This document shows, one piece after another, positions 18,110 to 28,630 of a stretch of 64,000 nucleotides of DNA (positions are counted from its first letter, which is position 1; every line of letters begins with the position of its first letter). The stretch covers positions 62,001-126,000 of the forward strand of contig NZ_MRDL01000032.1 of the NCBI RefSeq assembly GCF_002008365.1, in the 5' to 3' direction. Under the pieces are notes generated by a model. It saw only the letters and a list, made by a program, of their open reading frames with translations. It was not told the DNA's origin and searched no databases. This stretch comes from Rhizobium leguminosarum bv. viciae USDA 2370 (GTDB taxonomy: Bacteria > Pseudomonadota > Alphaproteobacteria > Rhizobiales > Rhizobiaceae). The position numbers and the translations under genes are program-made.

Positions 18110-18514
18110 TCAGGCCTGTTCGAGTTCGATCAGCGTGCCGAAGAAATCCTTGGGATGCAGAAAGAGCACCGGATTGCCATGCGCGCCGGTTTTCGGCTGG
18201 CCGTCGCCGAGCACCCTGGCACCCGCCTCTACCAGTCGGTCACGGGCGAGAAGAATATCGTCCACCTCGTAGCAGATGTGGTGCATGCCGCCGGATGGGT
18301 TCTTTTCGAGGAAGGCTGCGATCGGCGAAGTATCGCCGAGCGGCTGCAGCAATTCGACCTTGGTGTTCGGCAATTCGACGAAAACGACGGTGACGCCATG
18401 CTCCGGCAGAGCCTGCGGCTGCGATACGGCAGCACCCAGCCTATCGCGATAGGCCGCCGTCGCCGCGGCCAGGTCGGGCACGGCGATGGCGATATGGTTG
18501 ACCCGGCCGAGCAT
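18110..18514 (-). CDS. mce: methylmalonyl-CoA epimerase
   Basis: A 134-residue vicinal-oxygen-chelate protein with the metal ligands of the epimerase: His in VNHIAIAVPDL (residue 6), His in MHHICYEVDD (about residue 80) and Glu in TLIELEQA near the C-terminus. It interconverts (2S)- and (2R)-methylmalonyl-CoA in propionyl-CoA breakdown. In alphaproteobacteria this gene commonly follows the RNase J gene, as here, with a 2-base gap; this is a linkage by position rather than pathway. Confidence 0.85.
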   Translation of the reverse strand: MLGRVNHIAIAVPDLAAATAAYRDRLGAAVSQPQALPEHGVTVVFVELPNTKVELLQPLGDTSPIAAFLEKNPSGGMHHICYEVDDILLARDRLVEAGARVLGDGQPKTGAHGNPVLFLHPKDFFGTLIELEQA

Positions 18515-18516
18515 GG

Positions 18517-20187
18517 TCAGACCCTGGTGACGAAGGCGGTGACGACGGGCTTCTTGCCCCAGGCCTGGTTCGCAGCAGAGCGAATGGCGCGGCGCACGGC
18601 CTCCTGCAGCATATCGATATCCTTGCGACGGGCGCGCGGAATGCTCTCGATGGCGCTGATCGCGGCGTCGAAGAGGGTGTCCTCCATCTCCTCGCCCTCG
18701 TCGTCATATACCGGCAGGCCGATCGAAACGAGATCGGGATCGCCGACGATGTCATAGCGGGCGTCGAGCACGACGTTAACAGCGACATGGCCGACATAGG
18801 AGAGCTTCTTGCGCTCGCCGATACCCATCTCGTCGAAATCGCCGATCAGCGTGCCGTCCTTATAGATGCGGCCATGCGGCGCCTCGCCGATCACCTCGAC
18901 GGGACCGGGCGCCAGCCGTAGGATATCGCCGTTGCGCACGCGCGGCACCACGGCGATGCCGGATTGCTCGGCAAGTTCCTTGTGCGCCGTCAGATGCGTC
19001 GCCTCGCCGTGCACCGGCACGACGATCTTCGGCCGCGTCCACTCGTACATCCTCTGCAACTCGTTGCGGCGCGGATGGCCTGAAACGTGGACCAGCGCCT
19101 CGGTATCGGTGATGATGTGCACACCTTGCTCGACGAGGCCGTTCTTGATGTCCTGGATCGCCTTCTCGTTGCCGGGAATGGCGCGCGAGGAAAAGACGAC
19201 GATATCGCCTGCCGCAAACGCCACATTGCGCATCTCGTCGCGGGAGAGCTTGGCAAGTGCTGCCCGCGCCTCGCCCTGGCTGCCGGTCAGGATGACGACC
19301 ACCTTGTCGCGCGGGATATAGCCGTATTCGTCCTCGGAGATGAAGGGCTTCACGCCTTCCATCAGGCCGATGTCCTGGGCGACGTTGACGACGCGCTTCA
19401 GCGAACTGCCGAGCAGCAGCACTTCACGGCCTGCCGCCTCGGCAGCCTCGGCAACGGTACGGATGCGCCCGACATTCGACGAGAAGGTGGTGATCGCCAC
19501 CCGGCCCTCGGCATTCTCGATGATCTTACGCAGGCTTTCGGACACATCCTTCTCGGAGGGCGAAACACCGTCGCGCAACGCATTGGTGGAATCGCACATC
19601 AGCGCCAGCACGCCCTCGTCGCCGAGTTGGCGGAAACGTGTCTCATCGGTTAGGGGGCCGAGCGAAGGCTCGTGGTCGATCTTCCAGTCGCCGGTATGGA
19701 TGACATTGCCGACCGGCGTGCGGATCATCAGCGACATCGGCTCGGGGATCGAATGGTTGACGGCCACACCTTCGATGCTGAAGGGGCCGACATTGATCGT
19801 ATCGCCTGCCTTGAACGGCGTCACCGGCACTTCGCCGATCGTCGCCTTCTCGAAATTGCGCTTGGCTTCGAGCAGGCCTGATGTAAAGCCAGAGGCATAG
19901 ACCGGCACGTTGAGGCCGGGCCAGAGGTCGGCGAGCGCACCATAATGGTCTTCATGCGCATGGGTGATGATGATCGCCTTGAGGTTCTTTCGTTCGCTGG
20001 CGAGGAAGCGGATATCGGGCAAAACGAGGTCGACACCCGGCAGGTCAGGCCCCGGAAAAGTGACGCCACAATCGACCATGATCCACTGGCGATGCTCGGG
20101 CGGGCCGTAGCCATAGAGAGCGAGATTCATGCCTATCTCGCCAACGCCGCCCAGAGGCAGGAATACCAGTTCGTCCTGTTTCGCCAT
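18517..20187 (-). CDS. rnj: ribonuclease J
   Basis: A 556-residue metallo-beta-lactamase/beta-CASP nuclease. The zinc motif ITHAHEDHYGAL (about 74-85), HTGDWKIDHEP, the beta-CASP segment with SGHPRRNEL and the VPVHGE motif are all present. RNase J is a 5'-3' exonuclease and endonuclease for mRNA decay and rRNA 5' end maturation; alphaproteobacteria carry it together with RNase E. It sits 17 bases after birA, before mce. Confidence 0.92.
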   Translation of the reverse strand: MAKQDELVFLPLGGVGEIGMNLALYGYGPPEHRQWIMVDCGVTFPGPDLPGVDLVLPDIRFLASERKNLKAIIITHAHEDHYGALADLWPGLNVPVYASGFTSGLLEAKRNFEKATIGEVPVTPFKAGDTINVGPFSIEGVAVNHSIPEPMSLMIRTPVGNVIHTGDWKIDHEPSLGPLTDETRFRQLGDEGVLALMCDSTNALRDGVSPSEKDVSESLRKIIENAEGRVAITTFSSNVGRIRTVAEAAEAAGREVLLLGSSLKRVVNVAQDIGLMEGVKPFISEDEYGYIPRDKVVVILTGSQGEARAALAKLSRDEMRNVAFAAGDIVVFSSRAIPGNEKAIQDIKNGLVEQGVHIITDTEALVHVSGHPRRNELQRMYEWTRPKIVVPVHGEATHLTAHKELAEQSGIAVVPRVRNGDILRLAPGPVEVIGEAPHGRIYKDGTLIGDFDEMGIGERKKLSYVGHVAVNVVLDARYDIVGDPDLVSIGLPVYDDEGEEMEDTLFDAAISAIESIPRARRKDIDMLQEAVRRAIRSAANQAWGKKPVVTAFVTRV

Positions 20188-20204
20188 AATTTTCGTTTGT
20201 TCCG

Positions 20205-20972
20205 CTATCCAAAAAACACATCACCGGCAGCAATGGGCATTATCCTGCCAGCGCCGGTATCGAGCATCAACAAGCCATTATCATCAATTCCCGCGAATTG
20301 TCCGGAAATCGATCTGTCCGGCAAATTCACCGTAATCTTTTCGCCGATGCCGCAGGCGATCGCGCGCCAGAGCGCCGTGATCTCGCCGATGCCGCGGCCC
20401 TGGTCCCATATTTCAAGCACTTCCGCCGTGGCGGCGAAGAGGTGCGCGAAGAGTTCCTCCGGCGAAGCCGCGCTTCCCTGCTGGCGCAGGCAGGTGACCG
20501 GGTAAAGCGGATTGTCCGGCATCACAGAGATATTGATGCCAATGCCGACGATCAGCGCGTAACGTCCGTCCGGCAGCCCCTCACCTTCGACGAGAATGCC
20601 GCAGGTCTTCTTTCGACCGATGAGGATATCGTTCGGCCATTTGACCTCGAGCGGTTCGGCACCGGGCGGCAGCACCCGGCGGATCGCCTGATGAACCGCA
20701 ACGGCGATCGCCAGCGGCAGAGAGCCCAGGCGCTCCATCGGGGCCGGGTCGATCAGAAGAAGAGAAGCGTAGAGATTGCCGCGCTCGGAAACCCAGAGCC
20801 TGCCGCGGCGGCCGCGGCCGCCCGTCTGCCTCTCGGCGGTCACCCAGAGATTGCCGCCATCGCCCGCCCGAGCCCGGGCGAGGCATTCGCTGTTGGTAGA
20901 CGATGTTTCCGACAGAGCCTCGTGCCTGAAATCGCCGAGCGATATCCGGCGCCGTCTGTCGGAAGCCATCAA
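20205..20972 (-). CDS. birA: biotin--[acetyl-CoA-carboxylase] ligase
   Basis: A 255-residue protein with the biotin-ligase signature [12 protein letters not shown] (about 71-82), the segment KWPNDILI with the catalytic lysine partner (about 117-124), and GIGINI. It lacks the N-terminal DNA-binding domain of E. coli BirA, so it should biotinylate carboxylases but not repress transcription. The start overlaps the nuoN stop by 4 bases (ATGA), showing translational coupling to complex I genes, a conserved arrangement in Rhizobiales. Confidence 0.9.
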   Translation of the reverse strand: MMASDRRRRISLGDFRHEALSETSSTNSECLARARAGDGGNLWVTAERQTGGRGRRGRLWVSERGNLYASLLLIDPAPMERLGSLPLAIAVAVHQAIRRVLPPGAEPLEVKWPNDILIGRKKTCGILVEGEGLPDGRYALIVGIGINISVMPDNPLYPVTCLRQQGSAASPEELFAHLFAATAEVLEIWDQGRGIGEITALWRAIACGIGEKITVNLPDRSISGQFAGIDDNGLLMLDTGAGRIMPIAAGDVFFG

Positions 20973-22414
20973 AAGAGCGTCGCAGCGGCAAGCTCTGCCG
21001 CGCCACCGATCGGGCCGCCGATGAGGACATAGGCGGTGACGAAGAGACCGGAGAGACCGAAGACCAGACGCAGCGTTCCGGAGACACGGGCGAATTCGCC
21101 GGTCGCCTCATCGAACCACATCAGCTTGATGACACGCAGATAGTAGTAAGCGCCGACGACCGAGGCGAGAACGCCGATGATGGCGAGCGCATAGAGCTTG
21201 GCCTCGATGGCGGCAACGAAGACGAAGTACTTCGCGAAGAAGCCGGCGAGCGGCGGGATGCCGGCGAGCGAGAACATCAGCGCCGTCAGCACCACGGCCA
21301 TGAACGGGTTCGTTGTGGAGAGGCCGGCGAGATCGTTGACCTCCTCGACGACGGTGCCGTCCTTGCGGCGCATCGACATGATGATCGCAAAGCTGCCGAG
21401 CGTCATGACCATGTAGATGACCATGTAAAGCATAACGCCGGTGACGCCGGTCTGGTTGCCGGCGGCAAGGCCGACCAGCGCATAACCCATATGACCGATC
21501 GAGGAATAAGCCATCAGCCGCTTGATGTTCTTCTGGCCGATCGCCGCAAACGAGCCGAGCAGCATCGAGGCGATCGAGATGAAGACGACGACCTGCTGCC
21601 AGTCCGCCAGAACCGGCTGGAAGGCAGTGATGACGATGCGGGTCATCATCGCCATGGCGGCGACCTTGGGTGCTGCGGCAAGGAAGGCGGTGACCGGTGT
21701 AGGCGCGCCTTCATAAACATCCGGCGTCCACATGTGGAAGGGAACGGCAGAGATCTTGAAGGCGATGCCAGCGAGGATGAAGACCAGGCCGAAAATCAGG
21801 CCGAGCGAACGCGCACCCTCGACGGACAGCGCCTGGGCAATCTCGGAGAAGTGGGTGTGGCCGGTGAAGCCATAGACCAGCGACATGCCGTAGAGCAGCA
21901 TGCCGGAGGAAAGCGCGCCGAGGACGAAATATTTCAGGCCGGCTTCGGTCGACTTCAGGCTGTCGCGGTTGATCGCGGCGACGACATAAAGCGCCAGCGA
22001 CTGCAGTTCCAGCGCGAGATAGAGCGAGATCAGGTCGTTGGCCGAGATCATCAGCAGGATGCCGAGGGTCGCAAGCACCAGGAGAACCGGGAACTCGAAC
22101 TTGTCGAGCTGATTTTCGCGGGCGTGGCCGATCGACATGAACATGGCAACCAGCGAACCGATGAGCGCCACCAGCTTCATGAAGCGCGAGAAGCCGTCGG
22201 CCATGTAGACGCCGCCATAGGCAAGGCCTTCTGCCGGCACGAAGAGCAGCCACAGGCCGGAGGCCAGGAGCAGGACGATGGCCAAGCCGGTGACGACAAG
22301 GCCCGACCGCTCGCCTGAGAAGACGCCGACCATCAACAGGACAAGGGCGCCGACCGCGAGGATGAGCTCCGGCGCGGAAAGATGCAGACTGAGGAGAATT
22401 GTTTCAGCGGTCAT
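20969..22414 (-). CDS. nuoN: NADH-quinone oxidoreductase subunit N
   Basis: A 481-residue antiporter-like membrane subunit of complex I with about 14 helices. Conserved features include the lysine in the discontinuous helix region ([24 protein letters not shown]) and the following helix with [21 protein letters not shown]. It forms part of the proton-pumping arm. ATG 22414 ([10 protein letters not shown]) is used; the TTG two codons upstream is less likely. It overlaps birA by 4 bases and follows nuoM by 18. Confidence 0.95.
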   Translation of the reverse strand: MTAETILLSLHLSAPELILAVGALVLLMVGVFSGERSGLVVTGLAIVLLLASGLWLLFVPAEGLAYGGVYMADGFSRFMKLVALIGSLVAMFMSIGHARENQLDKFEFPVLLVLATLGILLMISANDLISLYLALELQSLALYVVAAINRDSLKSTEAGLKYFVLGALSSGMLLYGMSLVYGFTGHTHFSEIAQALSVEGARSLGLIFGLVFILAGIAFKISAVPFHMWTPDVYEGAPTPVTAFLAAAPKVAAMAMMTRIVITAFQPVLADWQQVVVFISIASMLLGSFAAIGQKNIKRLMAYSSIGHMGYALVGLAAGNQTGVTGVMLYMVIYMVMTLGSFAIIMSMRRKDGTVVEEVNDLAGLSTTNPFMAVVLTALMFSLAGIPPLAGFFAKYFVFVAAIEAKLYALAIIGVLASVVGAYYYLRVIKLMWFDEATGEFARVSGTLRLVFGLSGLFVTAYVLIGGPIGGAAELAAATLF

Positions 22415-22432
22415 GTCCAATAAGTCCCGTCA

Positions 22433-23944
22433 TCATTTCATAGACAGCGCAACATTCTGCGCTGCGTGCACGGCGGCCGTGTAGTTGTTGACCAGCAGAT
22501 CCACCGAGGCGGCCGTCGCATCGAAGACCGGAGCCGGATAAACGCCGAAGAAGATGGTCAGCGCGACCAGCGGGTAGAGGATCAACTGTTCGCGTCTGGA
22601 AAGATCGAGCAGCGCCTTCAGCTTCTCCTTCTCCAGCGCGCCGAAGATCACCCGGCGATAAAGCCAAAGCGCGTAGGCGGCCGAGAGAATGACCCCAGAG
22701 GCGGCAAAGAGCGCTACCCAAGTGTTGACCCGGAAGACGCCGATCAGTGTCAGGAATTCACCGATGAAGCCCGACGTGCCGGGAAGCCCGACATTGGCCA
22801 TGGTGAAGACCATCATCGCCACGGCATATTTCGGCATGTTGTTGACGAGGCCGCCATAGGCGTTGATCTCGCGGGTGTGGGTACGGTCGTAGACGACGCC
22901 GACGCAGAGGAAGAGCGCGCCGGAGACGATGCCGTGCGAGAGCATCTGGAAGATCGAGCCCTGGACGCCCTGCATGTTGGCGGCAAAGATGCCCATGGTC
23001 ACGTAGCCCATGTGCGCCACGGAGGAATAGGCGATCAGCTTCTTGATATCGTCCTGCATCATCGCCACCAGAGAGGTATAGATGATGGCGATGACAGACA
23101 TGGCGAAGACGAGCGGCGCGAAATAATCGGACGCCACCGGGAACATGCCGAGCGAGAAGCGGATGAGACCGTAGCCGCCGAGTTTCAGCAGCACGCCGGC
23201 CAGGATCACCGAACCTGCCGTCGGCGCCTGAACGTGGGCATCGGGAAGCCAGGTATGGACCGGCCACATCGGCATCTTCACCGCGAAGGAGGCGAAGAAG
23301 GCAAGCCATAACCAAGTCTGCAGCGCCGGCGGGAACTTGTAGGCAAGCAGCGCGGTGATATCGGTCGTGCCGGCCTGCCAGTACATCGCCATGATGGCGA
23401 GCAGCATCAGCACCGAGCCGAGCAGCGTATAGAGGAAGAACTTGTAGCTCGCATAGACGCGGTCCTTGCCGCCCCAGACGCCGATGATCAGGAACATCGG
23501 AATGAGGCCCGCCTCGAAGAAGACGTAGAAGAGCACGATATCGAGCGAGACGAAGACGCCGATCATCATCGTTTCGAGGATGAGGAAGGCGATCATATAT
23601 TCCTTCAGGCGCTTCTCGATCGAGAGCCAGCTCGCCAGCACGCAGAAGGGCATGAGGAAGGTCGACAGGATGACAAACAGCATCGAGATGCCGTCGACGC
23701 CGACGTGGTAGCCGATGCCGGTGCCGAGCCAGTCACGCTTTTCGAGCATCTGGAAGCCCGGATTGGCATTGTCGAAGCCGGTCCAGATGAAGAGCGAAAC
23801 GACGAAGGTGAAGACGGTGGTGATCAGCGAGATCCACAGCACGTTCTTCCGGCCGGTTTCGCTCTCACCGTTCATCAGTAGCAGGAGCACCACGCCGACC
23901 AGCGGCAGGAAGGTGACCGTTGAAAGAATAGGCCAATCGGTCAT
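22433..23944 (-). CDS. nuoM: NADH-quinone oxidoreductase subunit M
   Basis: A 503-residue antiporter-like subunit with about 14 helices. The conserved glutamate-bearing helix ([20 protein letters not shown], about 115-135), the lysine region [22 protein letters not shown] and [17 protein letters not shown] are present. It pumps protons in the membrane arm of complex I. The start overlaps the nuoL stop by one base (TGATG). Confidence 0.95.
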   Translation of the reverse strand: MTDWPILSTVTFLPLVGVVLLLLMNGESETGRKNVLWISLITTVFTFVVSLFIWTGFDNANPGFQMLEKRDWLGTGIGYHVGVDGISMLFVILSTFLMPFCVLASWLSIEKRLKEYMIAFLILETMMIGVFVSLDIVLFYVFFEAGLIPMFLIIGVWGGKDRVYASYKFFLYTLLGSVLMLLAIMAMYWQAGTTDITALLAYKFPPALQTWLWLAFFASFAVKMPMWPVHTWLPDAHVQAPTAGSVILAGVLLKLGGYGLIRFSLGMFPVASDYFAPLVFAMSVIAIIYTSLVAMMQDDIKKLIAYSSVAHMGYVTMGIFAANMQGVQGSIFQMLSHGIVSGALFLCVGVVYDRTHTREINAYGGLVNNMPKYAVAMMVFTMANVGLPGTSGFIGEFLTLIGVFRVNTWVALFAASGVILSAAYALWLYRRVIFGALEKEKLKALLDLSRREQLILYPLVALTIFFGVYPAPVFDATAASVDLLVNNYTAAVHAAQNVALSMK

Positions 23945-25944
23945 CAGAAGGAACTCCCGAGCATCATCCAGGTAACGAGCGCCGCAATGCCGATCAGCAT
24001 GGCGAAGGCGTAGTGATAGAGGTAACCGGTCTGCAGGCGAACCACACGATCGGTGACGGCGACGACGCGGGCGGCGACGCCGTTCGGGCCGTAGGTGTCG
24101 ATGACGCCGACATCACCCTTCTTCCACAGGAAGCGGCCGAGCGCCTTGGCGGTGCGGACGAAGAGGAAGTCGTAGAGTTCGTCGAAATACCACTTGTTCA
24201 GCAGGAACTGGTAGAGCACGCGGTGCTGCTGCGCCAGGATACGCGGCGTCTGCGGCGAGCGGATATACATGTACCAGGCGGTGACGAAGCCGAGCACCAT
24301 GGCGATGAAGGGGCTCAAAGCCACAAGCGCCGGCACATGGTGGAACTCTTCGACCAGTTCGTTCTCGGCGCCGGTAAAGAGCGCACCCTTCCAGAACTCG
24401 GCATATTCCTCGCCGTAGAACCGGCCCTCGAAGAAGTAGCCGGCGAAAACTGCTCCAATTGCGAGGAGATAGAGCGGCACCAGCATGACCTGGGGCGACT
24501 CGTGGACGTGGTGCATCACCTCGTGCGAGGCGCGCGGCTTTCCATAGAAGGTCATGAAGATCAGGCGCCAGGAATAGAAGCTGGTGAACAGAGCCGCGAT
24601 AACCAGCAGCGAGAAGGCAAAGCCCGAGACCGCCGAATGCGAAGCATAGGTCGCCTCGATGATCACGTCCTTCGAATAGAAGCCGGCAAGACCGAATGGT
24701 GTGAAAGGAATGCCGACGCCGGTGATTGCCAGCGTACCGACAATCATCATACGGAACGTCCACTTAATATGCGGCCGCAAGCCGCCCATGTAGCGCATGT
24801 CCTGCTCGCCATCGACGGCATGGATGACCGAACCGGCGCAGAGGAAGAGCAGCGCCTTGAAGAAGGCGTGGGTGAAGAGATGGAAGATCGCCGCGCCATA
24901 GGCCCCTACCCCGAGCGCCACGAACATGTAGCCGAGCTGCGAGCAGGTGGAATAGGCGATGACGCGCTTGATGTCGTTCTGCACGAGGCCGACGGTTGCC
25001 GCGAAGAAGGCGGTGATGGCGCCGATCACGGTAACGACAACCAGCGCATCCGGCGACAGTTCGAAGAGCGGCGACATGCGGGCGACGAGGAAGACGCCGG
25101 CGGTGACCATGGTGGCGGCATGGATGAGAGCCGAGACCGGGGTCGGGCCTTCCATGGCGTCAGGCAGCCAGGTGTGCAGCAGGAACTGCGCCGACTTGCC
25201 CATCGCGCCCATGAAGAGCAGCAGGCAGATGCCGGTCAGCGCATGCGCCTTGTCGAGCTGCATGCCGAAGAGATTGAGGAACACCTCGCCCGCTTCGCCG
25301 CCGCCTTCATGCGGAGCGAAGTTCGAGGCATTGGCGAAGATCGTGTCGAGATTGATCGAGCCGAACAGCACGAAGACGCCGGCAATGCCGAGCACGAAGC
25401 CGAAGTCGCCGACGCGGTTGACGATGAAGGCCTTCATTGCCGCAGCCGTCGCCGACGGCTTCTTGAACCAGAAGCCGATCAGCAGATAGGAGGCGAGACC
25501 GACGCCTTCCCAACCGAAGAACATCTGGGCAAGGTTGTCAGCGGTCACCAGCATCAGCATGGCGAAGGTGAAGAGCGAGAGATAGGCGAAGAAGCGCGGG
25601 CGATGCGGATCGGTATGCATGTAGCCGATCGAATAGACATGCACCAGCGTCGAGACCGTGTTGACGACGATCAGCATGACGGAGGTCAGCGTATCCACGC
25701 GCAGCGACCAGGAGACGTCGATGCCGCCGGACTGGATCCAGCGCAGCACCTCGACCTTGATCGGGCCACCTTCGGCATGGCCCATGCCGACGGTGAAGAA
25801 GACAACCCAAGACAGGATGGCGGCGATGATCATCAGGCCGCTGGTGACATATTCCGAAGCCTTGGCGCCGATCGAGCGGCCAAAAAGGCCGGCGACGATT
25901 GCACCGATCAAGGGAAGAAAGACGATAGCCTTATAGAGGAACAT
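23944..25944 (-). CDS. nuoL: NADH-quinone oxidoreductase subunit L
   Basis: A 666-residue distal antiporter-like subunit, with sixteen or so helices and the long C-terminal lateral helix region expected for NuoL. Motifs include [49 protein letters not shown] (in parts) and [17 protein letters not shown]. The C-terminal portion after residue 500 is less hydrophobic and contains the amphipathic piston-like helix. Located between nuoK and nuoM. Confidence 0.95.
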   Translation of the reverse strand: MFLYKAIVFLPLIGAIVAGLFGRSIGAKASEYVTSGLMIIAAILSWVVFFTVGMGHAEGGPIKVEVLRWIQSGGIDVSWSLRVDTLTSVMLIVVNTVSTLVHVYSIGYMHTDPHRPRFFAYLSLFTFAMLMLVTADNLAQMFFGWEGVGLASYLLIGFWFKKPSATAAAMKAFIVNRVGDFGFVLGIAGVFVLFGSINLDTIFANASNFAPHEGGGEAGEVFLNLFGMQLDKAHALTGICLLLFMGAMGKSAQFLLHTWLPDAMEGPTPVSALIHAATMVTAGVFLVARMSPLFELSPDALVVVTVIGAITAFFAATVGLVQNDIKRVIAYSTCSQLGYMFVALGVGAYGAAIFHLFTHAFFKALLFLCAGSVIHAVDGEQDMRYMGGLRPHIKWTFRMMIVGTLAITGVGIPFTPFGLAGFYSKDVIIEATYASHSAVSGFAFSLLVIAALFTSFYSWRLIFMTFYGKPRASHEVMHHVHESPQVMLVPLYLLAIGAVFAGYFFEGRFYGEEYAEFWKGALFTGAENELVEEFHHVPALVALSPFIAMVLGFVTAWYMYIRSPQTPRILAQQHRVLYQFLLNKWYFDELYDFLFVRTAKALGRFLWKKGDVGVIDTYGPNGVAARVVAVTDRVVRLQTGYLYHYAFAMLIGIAALVTWMMLGSSF

Positions 25945-25951
25945 GAGCCAC

Positions 25952-26260
25952 TCAGCCCTTCATCATATTGACGTCTTCGACCGCGATCGAGCCGCGGTTG
26001 CGGTAGAAGACAACGAGAATTGCAAGACCGATCGCCGCTTCGGCAGCCGCGACCGTCAGGATGAACAGCGCGAAGACCTGCCCGACGATGTCGTTCAGGA
26101 AGGAGGAGAAGGCGACCATGTTGATGTTGACGGCGAGCAGGATCAGTTCGATCGACATCAGGATGACGATGACGTTTTTCCGGTTCAGGAAGATGCCGAA
26201 GACGCCGAGCGTGAAGAGGATGGCGCTGACCGTCAGGTAGTGGGAAAGTCCGATGACCAT
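25952..26260 (-). CDS. nuoK: NADH-quinone oxidoreductase subunit K
   Basis: A 102-residue three-helix membrane subunit, the normal length. Two helices carry the buried glutamates essential for proton transfer: one in [12 protein letters not shown] (about residue 36) and one in [12 protein letters not shown] (about residue 70). It connects the antiporter-like subunits to the quinone-site module. It starts 23 bases after nuoJ ends and ends 7 bases before nuoL. Confidence 0.95.
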   Translation of the reverse strand: MVIGLSHYLTVSAILFTLGVFGIFLNRKNVIVILMSIELILLAVNINMVAFSSFLNDIVGQVFALFILTVAAAEAAIGLAILVVFYRNRGSIAVEDVNMMKG

Positions 26261-26283
26261 GTTCTTTGTTCCTTGACCTGCCT

Positions 26284-26898
26284 TTAGACGCCCTGCCCGG
26301 GCTTGACCGAAACCACCTCGACGGCGGTGGCGGGCGTGCGGGCAACCTGCCTGGGAATATTCTGCCGCTTGATGTTGGTGCGATGCCTCAACGTCAGCAC
26401 GATCGCGCCGATCATGGCGACCAGCAGCACCAGACCGGCGATCTGGAAGAAATAGACGTAGTTGGTGTAGAGCACGTCGCCGAGAGCGGCGGTATTGGTG
26501 CGCTCGCTCAGCGCCGGGATCGGCATGGCGACTGATTTGGCGATCTCAGGCGAGATGACGCTGCCACCGATGACGACGATCAGTTCGGCTGCGAGGATCA
26601 CCCCGATCAGCCCGCCGATCGGCGCATATTCGAGAACGCCGGCCCTCAGTTCGGTGAAGTCGATATCGAGCATCATCACCACGAAGAGGAAGAGCACGGC
26701 GACGGCGCCGACATAGACGACAAGCAGGATCATCGCCAGGAATTCGGCACCGAGCAGCAGGAAGAGGCCAGCCGCATTGAAGAACACCAGGATCAGGAAG
26801 AGAACCGAGTGAACCGGGTTCTTCGCCCAGATGACCATGAACGCCGACGCCACCGCGACAAAGGCGAAAAGATAGAAAAATAGAGCCTGCAGACCCAT
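26284..26898 (-). CDS. nuoJ: NADH-quinone oxidoreductase subunit J
   Basis: A 204-residue membrane subunit with five helices. The third helix carries the conserved [15 protein letters not shown] motif with a pi-bulge near the coupling region. ATG 26898 ([11 protein letters not shown]) was chosen because it begins right before the first helix and follows a purine-rich stretch (GGGGGAAGATGAAAAAGGC type); the frame is open upstream without membrane features. The spacer of about 140 bases to nuoI is the longest within nuoI-nuoN. Confidence 0.93.
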   Translation of the reverse strand: MGLQALFFYLFAFVAVASAFMVIWAKNPVHSVLFLILVFFNAAGLFLLLGAEFLAMILLVVYVGAVAVLFLFVVMMLDIDFTELRAGVLEYAPIGGLIGVILAAELIVVIGGSVISPEIAKSVAMPIPALSERTNTAALGDVLYTNYVYFFQIAGLVLLVAMIGAIVLTLRHRTNIKRQNIPRQVARTPATAVEVVSVKPGQGV

Positions 26899-27042
26899 GT
26901 TGGTGCCTTTTTCATCTTCCCCCGGGCAGCCGGGAGTTTCCCTGCCCGATGGAGCTTTCCCTGGCGCTAACCGGTAAAGCTCCTGTGCATGTTGACCGCG
27001 ACAGGAGCACCTGTGCTCCATCGCGGCATTTCAAAATCTCAA

Positions 27043-27534
27043 TCAGCGGTACGGCGAGTCGATCGCGATGTTGCGAGCGATTTCGCGCTCCCACCGGTCT
27101 CCGTTATCCAGAAGCCGCGCCTTGTCGAAATAGAGCTCTTCGCGGGTTTCCGTCGCAAATTCGAAATTCGGGCCTTCGACGATCGCGTCGACCGGGCAGG
27201 CTTCCTGGCAGAAGCCGCAATAGATGCACTTCACCATGTCGATGTCGTAGCGCACCGTACGGCGCGTGCCGTCATTGCGGCGGGGACCCGCCTCGATGGT
27301 GATCGCCTGGGCAGGACAGATCGCCTCGCAGAGCTTGCAGGCGATGCAGCGTTCCTCGCCGTTCGGATAACGGCGCAGCGCATGCTCGCCGCGGAAACGC
27401 GGGGAGACCGGGCCTTTTTCGAAGGGATAGTTGATCGTCGCCTTCTGGCGGAAGAAATAGCGCATCGACAGAAAGAACGCGCCGACGAATTCCTTGAGAA
27501 ACAGCGAGCTGATGGAGCCGGACAAGCTTGCCAT
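27043..27534 (-). CDS. nuoI: NADH-quinone oxidoreductase subunit I
   Basis: A 163-residue peripheral subunit with two ferredoxin-type [4Fe-4S] motifs: [12 protein letters not shown] (about 62-73) and [12 protein letters not shown] (about 101-112). These are clusters N6a and N6b, which pass electrons towards NuoB. The ATG at 27534 has GGAGG five bases upstream; the TTG two codons earlier was rejected. It lies between nuoH and nuoJ. Confidence 0.95.
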   Translation of the reverse strand: MASLSGSISSLFLKEFVGAFFLSMRYFFRQKATINYPFEKGPVSPRFRGEHALRRYPNGEERCIACKLCEAICPAQAITIEAGPRRNDGTRRTVRYDIDMVKCIYCGFCQEACPVDAIVEGPNFEFATETREELYFDKARLLDNGDRWEREIARNIAIDSPYR

Positions 27535-27574
27535 CTTCAACCTCCAATTTTGCCGGAAACAAGAGCGGGCATGA

Positions 27575-28618
27575 TCATGCCCAACCCGTCAGTTTCAGCA
27601 CGAATGCAACGATGACGACCATGGCGAGCGACAGCGGCAGGAAGACCTTCCAGCCGAGGCGCATGAGCTGGTCGTAGCGGTAGCGCGGAACGAAGGCCTT
27701 GACCATCGCGAACATGAAGAACACCAGGCAGGCCTTCAGCGTGAACCAGATGATGCCTGGGACCCAGTTGAGGATCCAGATATCGACCGGGGGCAGCCAG
27801 CCGCCGAGGAAGAGGATCGTCGTCAGCGCGCACATCAGGCAGACGGCCGCATATTCGCCGAGCATGAACATCATGTAGGGCGAGGAGCCGTATTCGACCA
27901 TGAAGCCGGCAACGAGTTCCGATTCAGCTTCCGGAAGGTCGAAGGGCGGACGGTTCGTCTCGGCGAGTGCCGAAATGAAGAAGATGATGAACATCGGGAA
28001 GAGCGACAGCCAGTGCCAGTCGAGGAACGACGCCGGCAGGCCGAGCATGGTGCCGAGGCCGGTATGCTGCGCATTGACGATATCGGTCAGATTCAGCGAG
28101 CCGACGCAGAGAAGCACGGTGACGATGACAAAGCCGATCGAGACTTCATAGGACACCATCTGTGCCGCCGAGCGCAACGCGCCGAGGAACGGATACTTCG
28201 AGTTCGAAGCCCAGCCGCCCATGATGATGCCGTAAACCTCGAGCGAGGAGATCGCGAAAATATAGAGGATGCCGACATTGATGTTGGCGATCACCCATCC
28301 GTCGGCCAGCGGCACCACCGCCCAGGTGGACAGCGCCAGAAGCACCGTCACCAGCGGGGCAAGCAGGAACACCGCCTTGTTGGCGCCGGCCGGAATGATC
28401 GGCTCCTTGAAGACGAACTTCAAAAGGTCGGCGAAGGACTGAAACAGGCCGAAGGGACCGACGACGTTCGGCCCGCGGCGCAGCTGCACGGCCGCCCAGA
28501 TCTTGCGGTCGGCGAGCAGCACGTAGGCGATGAAGACGAGCAGGCAGACGAGCAGCAGCAGCGACTGACCGATCATGATGATCGCCGGCCAGACATAGGT
28601 CGAAAAGAAAGAATCCAT
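27575..28618 (-). CDS. nuoH: NADH-quinone oxidoreductase subunit H
   Basis: A 347-residue membrane subunit with eight to nine helices that forms the quinone chamber with NuoB and NuoD. Diagnostic segments are [20 protein letters not shown] (about 54-73), [20 protein letters not shown] (about 215-234) and [15 protein letters not shown]. The acidic residues of the second segment belong to the E-channel linking quinone reduction to proton movement. Confidence 0.95.
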   Translation of the reverse strand: MDSFFSTYVWPAIIMIGQSLLLLVCLLVFIAYVLLADRKIWAAVQLRRGPNVVGPFGLFQSFADLLKFVFKEPIIPAGANKAVFLLAPLVTVLLALSTWAVVPLADGWVIANINVGILYIFAISSLEVYGIIMGGWASNSKYPFLGALRSAAQMVSYEVSIGFVIVTVLLCVGSLNLTDIVNAQHTGLGTMLGLPASFLDWHWLSLFPMFIIFFISALAETNRPPFDLPEAESELVAGFMVEYGSSPYMMFMLGEYAAVCLMCALTTILFLGGWLPPVDIWILNWVPGIIWFTLKACLVFFMFAMVKAFVPRYRYDQLMRLGWKVFLPLSLAMVVIVAFVLKLTGWA

Positions 28619-28630
28619 AGTCCCCTGCCC

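Noticed and set aside
24013..25971. A 652-codon open frame on the plus strand opposite nuoL
   Set aside because: It mirrors nuoL codon positions, has no ribosome site or known motif, and its composition (runs of His, Glu, Arg, Asp) is typical of the reverse of GC-rich membrane-protein genes.
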